This document shows positions 42,696 through 55,440 of a stretch of DNA of 64,000 bases, piece by piece. The stretch covers positions 69,476,123-69,540,122 of the forward strand of contig OZ022503.1 in the NCBI GenBank assembly GCA_963989385.1. The letters run 5' to 3'. The notes under the pieces are model-generated. The model did not search any database, was not told where the DNA came from, and saw only the letters and a program-made list of their open reading frames with translations. A program made the translations under genes and the position numbers. Positions within the stretch are counted from its first letter, which is position 1. Every line of letters begins with the position of its first letter. The stretch is from Ctena decussata (Eukaryota > Mollusca > Bivalvia > Lucinida > Lucinidae).

Positions 42696-45600
42696 GGTTT
42701 TTACCATATATGGGCATGGCAGCCATCTTGGTCATGTGACCTGGACCAAATATATAAACTTTCTTTCCCCCTTTACCTGAAGGCTGTACGTAAAATTTAA
42801 ATGAAATTGGCCCAGTAGTTTCAGATGAGAAGTCCTTTAAAAGTGTTGACAAAGGATGGACAATTGACCTTTGGCCAAGGTCACTACATGACCTTGACCT
42901 TTAAAATTCAGAGGAGTTGAATTTTGCTGCATTTCCATATCACAGAGTACAAAGGCAACAGAAAAATGCACTTTTTCAGCTTTTCCCATTCAAAAGCCTA
43001 AGGGACCAATTTTGACCTTGTCATAAAATAGGTCAAGGTCAACCCAGGGTCATCATTTATATAAACTTTGTAGTACTAGAGTCCCAGATGCTACATATTA
43101 AGTTTCAACGCAATCGGCCCAGTGGTTCTGGAGAAGAAGATTTTTTAAGGTTTTTACCATATATGGGCATGGCGGCCATCTTGGTCATGTGACCTGGATT
43201 AAATATATAAACTTTCGTTCCCCCATCCTGTAAATGCTCCATATGAAATTTGACTTCAATTGGCCCAGTGGTTTCTGAGAAGAAGATGTTTAAAGAGTGT
43301 GGACGACGACGGACGACGACGGACGACGACGGACGACGGACGACAGAGGCCTGCCTATACTATAAGCTCACCTTTGAGCCTTCGGCTCAGGTGAGCTAAT
43401 AAAACCGGTCTAAAGATGCGGACCAATCAGCGAATCGGTACTGTCACATGTAGACAACATGGCGTCGGACGAGTTTTAGAAATGTCAGTCTGCAATTCAG
43501 AAGGCTGTATGCGCGTTTTACAGCAGAACTAGCTTTTTTCCAGCCCCAGAACGGCCGAAAAAGGGGTGCGCGTTGTACATGCTAGCGCGTTATCCACAAA
43601 CAAATATGGTACACCTGAGGCCACAATTTCTAAGGTTTTAAAGTAAAACTTTTGCTGGGGTTGTGCAGAAATGGAGCAATATGGTGACTGTCATGCACTT
43701 TTCCGAAGGCAACAAATATCTGCAGGTGGAACATGTAGGTTAACTGATGTTAGTGTTAGTATGCCCTTTAACAGAAAAAGGACACATTAGAAATAAATTC
43801 TTTTGTGTTTTCATTTTTTTTCTCAAGCAAATGTAAGACAATCTTTTAAAATGGGTGGGGTAACAGGGTGGATACCTAATTCCTCAAGTACTGTGGTTCT
43901 GTGGTGTGATCAGCAAAGAGATTCCAAAAGAGATGTTTTCATTTCTGTTCATTTGTTCTGTTTGTTTAATTTAATAGGCTTAACGTCCCAGGAACAGCTA
44001 AGGTCATGTCTGGATAGTCAGACTCTGATGGTATTATGACCATATTTATTCACTGTTAATTTGACGAAATTCCAGTGCAATTTTACCATTATTTCATCAA
44101 AATTCTGGTGGAATTTCACTGAAATTTTGTAGAAATTACTGTGATAAAATTGGTCATAACACCAATGTTTTTTCCTGAAATTTCACTATAATATCACTGA
44201 ATTATCAGTGAAATTTCACTGATATTTTGTTGAAATTACAGTGATAAATTTGGTCATAAAAAGAGAGGAATTTACTGAAATTTGGCTGAAATTATGGTGA
44301 TATTTCAGTGAAATTGAGGTAATATTTCTGTGAAATTATATAAAAATCTGCTAGAATTATGACCAAATTTTACAGTATTTTTCCTATGAAATTCCACTGG
44401 AATTTCAGTAGAATTTTGGTGCAATTTGGGTGAAATTTCATCAACTTTTTCACCTGGGATATATAGCGAAGATTCTCTTTGTAGCCTCTAATCAGCTTAG
44501 TGTTTGCCCCAGATGATAATCCTGGTACTTAAGATCTTCAGTAGATTTAATGGTGAAGACAGGTTTTCATGAATAAGTGACCAGTGTACACCAATGAATC
44601 TACTGATGGATTATTATATGGGACAAACATGAAATTATGCTTAATGCCCAACCCCTACAAACTGGATGCGTGGACATTTGTATTATGCTACTATATATAT
44701 AATTATTTTTAATTAATATTAATAGTATTATTTTAAAATCTATAATGGGAGATAACTCAATGCTTTTTTTCCTTTAAGTTATGAATTTTGGTATCTCTAT
44801 CTTGATACTGTCCTGGCTTAACACTTAAAGCGTCAAAAATGAAAACAGCTGAATTTGCAAGTGTAGATCCAGATGAGGTGGCACATAATTAGCCACTACA
44901 TCTGGATCTACACTGTTTGTCCTCTGTTCTTTTAATTCTCAATATCATATAACTTAGAGGAAACACTTTTTTTCATAAATTTCGCAAGCATAAATTTTTG
45001 GCACTTTTATGGCCATCTTAGAATTATTATCAGATCAGTGGTAGAACAATATTTGTCCACACTTCAATGACTCTTTCTTAATAAATTTGATAACATTTCT
45101 TTAGTTCAACAGCCCCTATCATTTGTATTCATGATTTAACAGATTCTGATCTGATGAAGGTCAAACAATCAAAAGGCTAGTCTCTGAAGAAAAGAGGACT
45201 TATAGCAAGTGCTAACAGCTAAGGTCCAGATCAGACTGCACATCAGCACAGTCTGATTGTCATCCCTGTGAGTGTGTGCATGATCAATCTATGAATTCTT
45301 CAATCTTGAAGGACCAATATAGAGAATAGGCTACAGTCGGTATGATTTAAGGCCTCGCCAAGTCCATCAGTGCTGTTTTTCTCTTTCCACGATTCAAAAA
45401 CAGATCCATGGACAGTCCATAAAGCAATGTAGGGCTCAATTTCATCCCTTCAAGGATTTCTGACATATTTCTGATGATATCAGAAAATACCATTATGTGA
45501 TCCTATTCAATATTTGGACAGAAGTGCCTGGGCAAACAGGGAAAACTCTGATCAGACTGCTTAATAAAGAGTCTGATCATGGAAGACTCTGTTTTGCCAT

Positions 45601-48600
45601 TCCCAAGAATTTTTTGCAGCAGCAGCAACCTGCTCATTTCTTAGCATAATTACAGAAATTGTCTGGGTAAGTTGTCCAGATATTTTGTTTATTTATGACA
45701 GAAATATAAATTTTCATTTGAAATAGATTTGGACAAGTTTTCAATGGTAAGATGAAATCTGTGACATAAATATAATAGAGATGGGATGGAATATTTCAGT
45801 TTATAGACAGCTATGATATATAAGCAATAAGGCAATAAATTTTTGTTGTGAAGAACACTAAACAACTAAGAATCATAAACACAATTAACAGCTACAATTT
45901 TTTATTTAAGTTAATTTAAAATATCTAAAGATCTGAATGGATCCCGACAATGAGCATTCACGCCAAGTTCATATGAGACAAACTCTCACTTATTTTGCCC
46001 TCCTGAAGCTGATTCCGACAAGATTTTCTAACCTCACCTTTTTGCTCAGTTCAATTTTACATAAGAAAATTTAAGTCTGTCTGACCAAGATGTCCTCTGA
46101 AAACCAGAGGACCAATGGTCCTGTAGCTCACCTGACACTTGGTCCTGGTATATATTTTCATGCTTTTATACATGTATATAGCACCAGGGCAGGGGCCCCC
46201 TCCCTTGAGGATTAATGTTGAGTCCCAATTCTATATACCAAGCCACAAGGTCACTGGGCCTTTGTTTCTGGACAGAGATTTCTGAAGGGTTTTTATCATA
46301 AATGGATGTGGCGGCCACCATGTTCATACGACCATGACCATCTGAACAAACTTTGATTCCTTTGACCCAGTATTAAAGCTCCATATGAAATACAGTAATC
46401 ATTTGTATAAACTATGATGGGCCTGAGTGCCCAATGCTACATACCGGTACCAAGTTTCAAGGTTATAGGCCTTTCGGTTCTTGAGAAAAAGACTTTTGAA
46501 GAGTTTTTACCATATATGGGCATGGTGGCCATCTTGGTCAAGTGACCAAGACCATCTGAACAAACTATGGTTCCTTTAAACCGGTGAAGCTCCATACGAA
46601 ATATGGCTTCAATTGACCTTAGTGGCCACTCAGAAGATGTTTGAAAATGTTGACGGGTGACAGAATCTCAATGACCTTGTACAAAAGTCAAAGAATGACC
46701 TTGACCTTTAACAACAAAATATCTTCATCTAGTCATTTAGTCAACCATATATACCAAATATTGCACCTTAGACTTAAATAGTTTCTAAAAAATCCACTGT
46801 TTAAGCATTTTCCCATATAAAAGACTACATAATGTACCAAAGTTGACAGTGTCATAAATTAGGTCAAGGTCAACACACGATCATTTGTATAAACTATGAT
46901 GGGCTTGAGTGCCCAAAGCTACATACCAAGTTTCAAGGTCATACACCTTTTGGTTCTGGAGAAGAAGATTTTGAAGGGTTTTTACCATATACGGGCATGG
47001 CGGCCATCTTGGTCAAGACCCTGAGAACAAACTTTTATTCCCAGATCACACTTAGACTTCATATGAAATTTTGCTTCAATCAGACCAGTGGTTTCAGAGG
47101 AGCAGATGTTTTGAAAATCTTGATGTCGGACAGACCGACAAAATGACCTTGACCTTCAGTGACATAACATCTTAATCTGGTCATTTAGTTGACCGTATAT
47201 ACCATGTATTGTACCTTAGACTTAAATAGTTTCTGAGAAATCCACTGTATAAGCGTTTTCCCATATAAAAGCCTAACGTACCAAAGTTGACCATGTCGTA
47301 AATTAATTCAAGGTCAACGCATGGTCATGATTTGTATAAACTATGATGGGCCAGCATGCCACATACCAAGTTTCAAGGTCATAGGCCTTTTGGTTCTGGA
47401 GAAGACGATTTTTGAAGGGTTTTTACCATATATGGGCATGGCGGCCATCTTGGTCATGTGACCCAGACCCCGGGTACAAACTTTCGTTCCCCCATCCCAC
47501 TGAGACTCCATATGAAATTTGGCTTCAATCTCCCCAGTGGTTTCAGAGGAGAAGATGTTTGAAAATCTTGATGACGGACAGACCGACAAAATGACTTTGA
47601 CCTTCAGTGACATAATATCTTCCTCTGGTCATTTAGTTGACCATATATACCACATATTGTATCTTAGACTTAAATAGTTTCTGAGAAATCCACTATATAA
47701 GCGTTTTCCATGCCCAAAGATACATACCAAGTTTCAAGGTCATAGGCCTTTTCTGGAGAAGAAGATTTTTGAAAGTTTTTTACCATATATGGGCATGGCC
47801 GCCATCCTGGTCATGTGACCCAGACCCCGGGTATAAACTTTCGTTCCCCCATCCCACTGAGACTCCATATGAAATTTGGCTTCAATAGCCCCAGTGGTTT
47901 CAGAGGAGAAGATGTTTGAAAATCGTAACGACGGATGGTCCGACGGAATGACCTTGACCTTTAGTGACATGTATCTTCATCTGGTCATTTAGTCGACCAT
48001 GTATACCAAGTATTGTACCTTAGACTTAAATATTTTCTGAGAAATCCATTGTTTAAACGTTTTCCAATATAAAAGCCTAACGTACCAAAGTTGACCATGT
48101 CGTAAATTAGATCAAGGTCAACACAAGGTCATCATTTGTATACACTATGTTCGGCCCGCATGCCCAATGCTACATACCAAGTTTTGAGGTCATAGGTCTT
48201 TTGGTTCCGCAGAAGAAGATTTTTGAAGGGTTTTTACCATATATGGGCATGGCGGCCATCTTGGTCATGTGACCCAGACCTTGGGTATAAAATTTCGTTC
48301 CCCTATCCCACTGAGACTCCATATGAAATTTGGCTTCAATCGGCCCAGTGGTTTCAGAGGAGAAGATGTTTGAAAATCTTGAGGACGGATGGTCCGACGG
48401 AATGACCTTGACCTTAAGTGACATAATATCTTCATCTGGTCATTTAGTCGACCATGTATACCAAGTACTGTACGTTATTTGTACCTTAGACTTAAATATT
48501 TTCTGAGAAATCCACTGTTAAAGCATTTTCCCATATAAAAGCCTAACATACCAAAGTTGATTATGCCGTAAATTAGGTCAAGGTCAACGCAAGGTCATGA

Positions 48601-51600
48601 TTTGCATAAACTATAATGGGCTAGCATGCCCGATGCTACATACCAAGTTTCAAGGTCATAGGCCTTTCGGTTCTTGGGGAAGAAGAACTTTGAAGGGTTT
48701 TTACCATATATGGGTATGGCGGCCATCTTGGTCATGTGATCCAGACACCGGGTATAAACTTTCATTCCCCCATCCCACTGAGACTCCATATGAAATTTGG
48801 CTTCAATCGGCCCAGTGGTTTCAGAGGAGAAGATGTTTGAAAATCTTGACGACGGATGGTCCGACGGAATGACCTTGACCTTTAGTGACATAATATCTTC
48901 AGCTTGTCATTTAGTCGACAATGTATACCAAGTATTGTACCTAAGACTTACATATTTTCTGAGAAATCCAGTGTTTATGCGTTTTCCAATATAAAAGCCT
49001 AACATACCAAAGTTGACGACGCCGTAAATTAGGTCAAGGTCAACGCAAGGTCATGATTTGTATAAACTATGATGGGCTGGCATGCCCTATGCTACATACC
49101 AAGTTTCAAGGTCATAGGCCTTTTGGTTCTGGAGAAGATTTTTGAAGGGTTTTTACCATATATGGGCATGGCGGCCATCTTGGTCATGTGATCCAGACCC
49201 CGGGTATAAACTTTCGTTCCCCCATCCCACTGAGACTCCATATGAAATTTGGCTTCAATCGGCCCAGTGGTTTCAGAGGAGAGGATGTTTAAAAATCTTG
49301 ACGACGGATGGTCCGACGGAATGACCTTGACCTTTAGTGACATAATATCTTCATCTGGTCATTTAGTCGACCATGTATACCAAGTATTGTACCTTAGACT
49401 TAAATAGTTTCTGAGAAATCCACTATTTAAGCGTATTCCAATATAAAAGCCTAACGTACCAAAGTTGACCATGTAAATTAGGTCAAGGTCAAGGCTAGGT
49501 CATGATTTGTACAAACTATGATGGGCCGTCATGCTCGATGCTACATACCAAGTTTCAAGGTCATAGGCCTTTTGGTTCTAGAGAAGAAGATTTTTGAAAC
49601 GTTTTTACCATACATGGGCATGGCGGCCATCTTGGTCATGTGACCCAGACCCCGGGTATAAACTTTCATTCCCCCATCCCACTGAGACTCCATATGAAAT
49701 TTGGCTTCAGTCGCCCCAGTGGTTTCAGAGGAGAAGATGTTTGAAAATCGTAACGACGGATGGTCCGACGGAATGACCTTGACCTTTAGTGACATATATC
49801 TTCATCTGGTCATTTAGTCAACCATGTATACCAAGTATTGTTCCTTAAACTTAAATAGTTACTGAGAAATCCACTGTTTAAGCGTTTTCCCATATAAAAG
49901 CCTAACGTACTAAAGTTGACCATGCCGTAAATTAGGTCAAGGTCAACGCAAGGTCATGATTTGTATAAACTATGATGGGCCGGCATGCCCGATGCTACAT
50001 ACCATGTTTCAAGGTCATAGGCCATTTGGTTCTGGAGAAGAAGATTTTTGAAGGGTTTTTACCATATATGGACGTGGCGGCCATCTTGGTCATGTGACCC
50101 AGATACCCGAACAAACTTTTGTTCCTCCGACCTAGGTAGGCTCCATATCAAATATGGTTTCAATCGGCCCAGTGGTTTCAGAGGAGAAGATGTTTGAGAA
50201 TGTTGATGACGGACGACGGATGCCTGGCTATACTATAAGCTCACCTATGAGCCTAAAGGCTCAGGTGAGCTAATAAATTAAGTTTTGTAAAGACTGATCA
50301 CACCAAAGAAACGACAATATTATCATTGTTATGCTGATTGGACAAAATAGGAATCAATTCTACTGAGGTTCAACACTGGTCATGTCCCCCATGACTGCTG
50401 TGGAACTATGTTCAAAACGATGGTGATATTAGATGGACCCACAGACAGCCACAAAAGTTCTCTGCATACCCTGTCATTGACCATAAAAATATGTCTTTAA
50501 TAGATCTAAGACTTTTAATCTTACTGACTTAAAAATCATTTCTCATTCTCATGAATCATCCACGGCTTATGGTAACTATTCATTACTGAATTCAATATCG
50601 TCAAACTAAAACGGATGGATTCATCATTTATTGATGTAAACATTCACGCTGCAGTGACCCACTGAAGACTACTGCTGTGGGTTTCCTTTATGAATTCCAA
50701 TGCTGGTCTTTAAAAACATGATCCAAGACATGCTTTAAAAGGTCCTTTATGCATTAATGGACAGCAAAGACTCAGACCAGACTGCACATACGTAAACGTA
50801 TGTGCAGTCTGGTCAGAGTATTTCCTGTTCATATTATTTACAAAAGATATTTTTTGGGGGCGGAAAACTTTGATAATTATGCAGTCTGGTAAACTAGTGC
50901 TTCTTTATTTTTTAACACGTATGCAAAGTAAGACCCTTTATGCATGTTGTGGCTCAAAACTGGAAACTAGTGCAAATTTAATCAAGTGCAGCAAATGTTT
51001 GCTTTATTTATGGAGCTCTTTAAAAACTAAACTTTGGTATCAAATATGTTGGATCAAATTTAAGGCCTTCAATTCTGTTGCCTCAGCTTAACCCTATTGC
51101 ACTCTGAACAGCTAAAACTCTATGCACAGGGTATAATGGATTCCACTAATTTTCGCTTCCTGCAGAGACTGTACATCATATTTGGCTTCCGCCGAGACTG
51201 TCCGCGAACTCTTGCTTCCTGCAGAGACTACTGTCCTCGTAAAATGGCTTCCTGCCGAGACTGTCCGCATGATTCTGCTTCCTGCCGAGAGCCTCGGCAG
51301 GAAGCAGAATCACGCGGACAGTCTCTGCAGGAAGCCATTTATCATGTACAGAAGTCTCTGCAGGAAGCAAGAGTTCGCGGACAGTCTCGGCGGAAGCCAA
51401 ATACAATGTACAGTCTCTGCAGGAAGCGAAAATTAGCGGAATCGATTATACCCTGTGCTACGGGCCAAAACTGTTCTGAGTGCAATAGGGTTAAGGTGTA
51501 TGGGTGCAACTCCACATTTTTACCCCGCCATTTTTATGAAGGTCACTTCCTGTTTTCTGGATTATGTAGGCCTTCTAAAATGGGGTCTTCTCTGTAACCG

Positions 51601-54600
51601 GGTACCTTCATCACTGCCTTGCACAACCAGTGAAGTCATTCAGTTAAATATAGATAGTCATACAGTCTGGTCAAAATCTACCCTTTACATGAGCTGAATC
51701 TGGTCCATTTTGCTTTTCACATGGAGCTGTTAATTATAGCTTGGTGCAATAAATAGGGCTAAGAAATCAAAGGATTCAGATTCAGTTTGGGAAATGCCTA
51801 GATTCAAATTAACACCTAAAGAGTAAAAAATAGAAATAGAAGAAATTGCAAACAGTGTAGATCCAGATGACATTTTTATAATTTTGCAAACATAAATTTT
51901 GTCCTCTGCTCTTTTGCGCTTTAGGGATAAGATGCTGATTTCTCAGTAGCCGTAGAATTGTGCATGAGGGAATAACTCTAATCAAACTGCACATATTTCA
52001 GGCTGACTTTGTCTATGTTGTGCTCATTGACACATAACACATTGTTTACGCAACTTTTTACAAAAGCATGAGCTCAAAGAAATTTTGTTTTCATTAGAAA
52101 TATGTGTAAAACAATCAATTTTAGTTTTTAAAACTTGATCTTTTGTTGACAATATCATCAAACAATTCACTGATAGTTTGGACATGTTAAGAGCTTTATC
52201 TCTTGTTAATCTTTACTGACTTTTTAACAAGAACCGCATTCAAAAGAAAAAGAATTTGGGTAAAAAAGGGATAACAGTGTGTAACAGCAGGAATTTAGGA
52301 TTACTGAGTTTAGTCTTAATCCAATGTTTAACAGTCTGAATTAACTTGAAGATTACAAATTTTGGAGGACAAGTATCCATAATAACCCCAAATAGTGAAT
52401 TCTGATTATAAAGCACACACTTTCGTTATTCTGCTAAAATACACTGCTTACCAAAAGCGCTTTCATTAAACACAAGAGTTAAAATTATATAACATCGTAT
52501 TTTATTCAGAAATTATTTAAACCAATTTGTTTTTACAATTTGCGTTTACTTTTAAACACAACTATACATCCTACCCCACTCATAATGAGAATAGAAACAA
52601 CAACAACAAAAACAAACCCCACTCACAACACCCATCAATTTTTTACATCCCCATCTTTTTGTAAAACATAACCAGGCAAGCAAGACAGCCCTGGTGGCTT
52701 TGGTGCCACTGTCTAAATATCAGCATTTGGGAAAGGATTGAAACAAAACTCTGACATAAAAGTCAATGATGAAAGGAGGAAAGAACAAATGGGATAACAA
52801 AACCTTCCTCTATTTGCCTCAATAAACGTCATATGCAGAGGAGAAAGGGGCCGGTGCAAGAAAGGGGGTGACCAGGATTACAATATTGCCCTCTATTTGG
52901 ACAAAATACATTGGCAAACAGTAGTCCCAAATCAGATTGTTCCTAAACCCTGAACAGTCCAAAAGTGATCAAAGAAAAAGTCAGGGTGTCTAAATAGTTG
53001 TGACAAACTTTGTACTACACATGGCTTAGTTAACTGCCCTTTTCAACTAATCCCTAATTCAGTGAAATAATTCTATGATTATTGGCAAATATTGAAACCC
53101 AAATCCACATCTAGAGGCCATTTTACACAATTCTTATGTGTACAATGCAAACATCAAGTGCCAATTGATGTCAATATTTTTATACCTGATTAACAGCACC
53201 AAACATTGCAAATCTGGACAGTCCTGTTTGAGCAAACTGAGAAGACACAGATCAGACTGCTCCCTAGGAGCAGTCTGATCTGGGTCTTCACTGTTTGCCA
53301 GTCTGCAAGTCGTTTGTGAACACATAACCAGTTGGTCAATCAATCTAATAAAAGTTTAGGGCAACATGCAGTACAACAACAACAGGTTGAGGGGTTCTAA
53401 TAGTTATGGTTTGTCAAAAAATTTATAAAGTCCCAGACAATGTAATATTCACTTTTCATTGGCAAACATTATTGGAAAATCTCACATGACAGGCCTGCTA
53501 TATTTGAACAATGCTACAGATCTTGCAAACAGATTCATACTGTATCAATCTATCAATTGAGATTATACCGGGGTTTTGTGGGGGGGGGGGGGGGTTTTGT
53601 GTGTGTGTGTGTGTTTGTGTGTGTGATGGGAGGGAGGGGGGGGGAATATTATTGGAAAATCTCACATGACAGGCCTGCTATATTTGAACAATGCTACAGA
53701 TCTTGCACACAGATTCACTCACACTCAATTTATCAATTGATATTATACCAGGGTTTTTTTGGGGGGGGGACAGTGTAAGAAAAACATAACAGACTTCAGG
53801 GTCGAACATCAGTGTTTTAACTGATGTTTGTCCCCACAGTGCAGGGCTTAGGGCTTAACGGGGATTTGCAGGCTGAAAAGTCAAAGTCCCTTCTACCCTA
53901 GGGGGACGGGGGCTGTTACAAATGACTGGTGCATAAAAGGGAAAACCCCATCTTCCAGCATAATTACACAATACTGATATCTGGAGTCATTCTATAAGGG
54001 CATAGACCCCATCTTATAGCTCAATTATTACGGGTGGACAAACACTCACAGTGCAGACCAAGATAAAGGAGCCGTCTGATCAGGATCACGGGGGTAATAC
54101 CAATGCTTCTACCTATGCTGTCGACCGAGCCGGTACTGCGTATTTGGCTGTCGACCGAGAATTACGGCTTTCAACCGAGCAGTACGGCTGTCGATGGTGT
54201 TAATATCCAAGTTCGGGTGCCCTCTGAGCTACGAAAAATGAAAAAAGAAACATTTTAATCACCGCCGATCATCAAAGAGGTGTTGAACTTTATATCTGAT
54301 CTCTTGGTAAGCGTTGTGACACAAAGATCTTTACGAAAATGCACCTGGTATCAAAAACTTCCATTTTCTTCGTTTATTTGCAAAATTTCAGCTTTACAGT
54401 TGTCAGAGACAAATAAAACTACCTGGACAGTTTGCTTTGCTAAGGAGCTCTGGCGAACTAATATCAATAGCCTCATTTATTGTTTCTGCTAGATGTTATG
54501 AACGATCTAAAAATCTGTAATACGGCTGTCGATGACCAATGATACGGCTGTCGATTGTAAAAATATTTGCACGGTACGGCTGTCGATAGTGATTGGAGAT

Positions 54601-55355
54601 GGCATGTTGTGGATTTAAGTCAAATCCAACGCATTTTACGGGATTTTTTGGTTGAGTCTGTACAAAAAGTCACTCAACAGACTATAGTATAATAACAAGC
54701 CGCACAATACAATTCCTTTGTGTATATGAAACACAGGAGTAATGAAAATAAAAGTAAGCGTTTAAAGGCGTTCCTAGGCGACGGTTCTGGTGTAATACGT
54801 ACTTAATATCACTTGGAGTAGGTGATTAATATCGTATTTTGTATTGCCGAAGCTGTTGTTATCACGTTTAAATGTAAGCTTTAGCAGATTTACAACTTGT
54901 TATTGGGGGGGGGGGGGTTGGAGGGGTTTTCTCTTCTTCTTGATGCCTGTGATAGGCCACGTCATTTGATTGCAGCACTCTCTGGGCATTCCATTTTACA
55001 TTTAGCAAATAAAATGTACAGTGTTTGCAAACGTATTTTATGTTTCGAATATCGAAGACTCAGATCTGCTTGGTCATCAGCCCAATATGATTAGATTCTT
55101 CGGAGACTGCATGAAGGAAGTTCAGATCTAATCAATCCATCGAGCGCAATGAACACTTACATGTATCAAACTGGACGAATCTGATCTAAGTCGTTATTTT
55201 GCTCAACATCAATTTGCTTTTTTTGTCCTGCAGCGGCTCGAATACTTTCGTTTGAAGAAGATCTGATATGATTCTACACCGCTTGCCCAGATCCTTCTGG
55301 TCATATCTACTCGTAGGATCGTTTCATTTTGCCCGGTTGGCTCAACTGCATACGA

Positions 55356-55397
<42 letters not shown>

Positions 55398-55407
55398 TTA
55401 TTCTCTC

Positions 55408-55440
<33 letters not shown>

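Noticed and set aside
47341..49795. Six similar minus-strand frames beginning MSLKVKVI, suggestive of a repeated gene family
   Set aside because: They recur at the period of the Helitron-internal tandem repeat, the plus strand is also open in each unit, and frames stop at random places; DNA-level repetition explains them.
54087..54600. RAG recombination signal (12/23-RSS)
   Set aside because: The termini begin CAC but there is no recognisable nonamer at 12 or 23 bp; only the heptamer-like start and the 5-bp duplication support the comparison.
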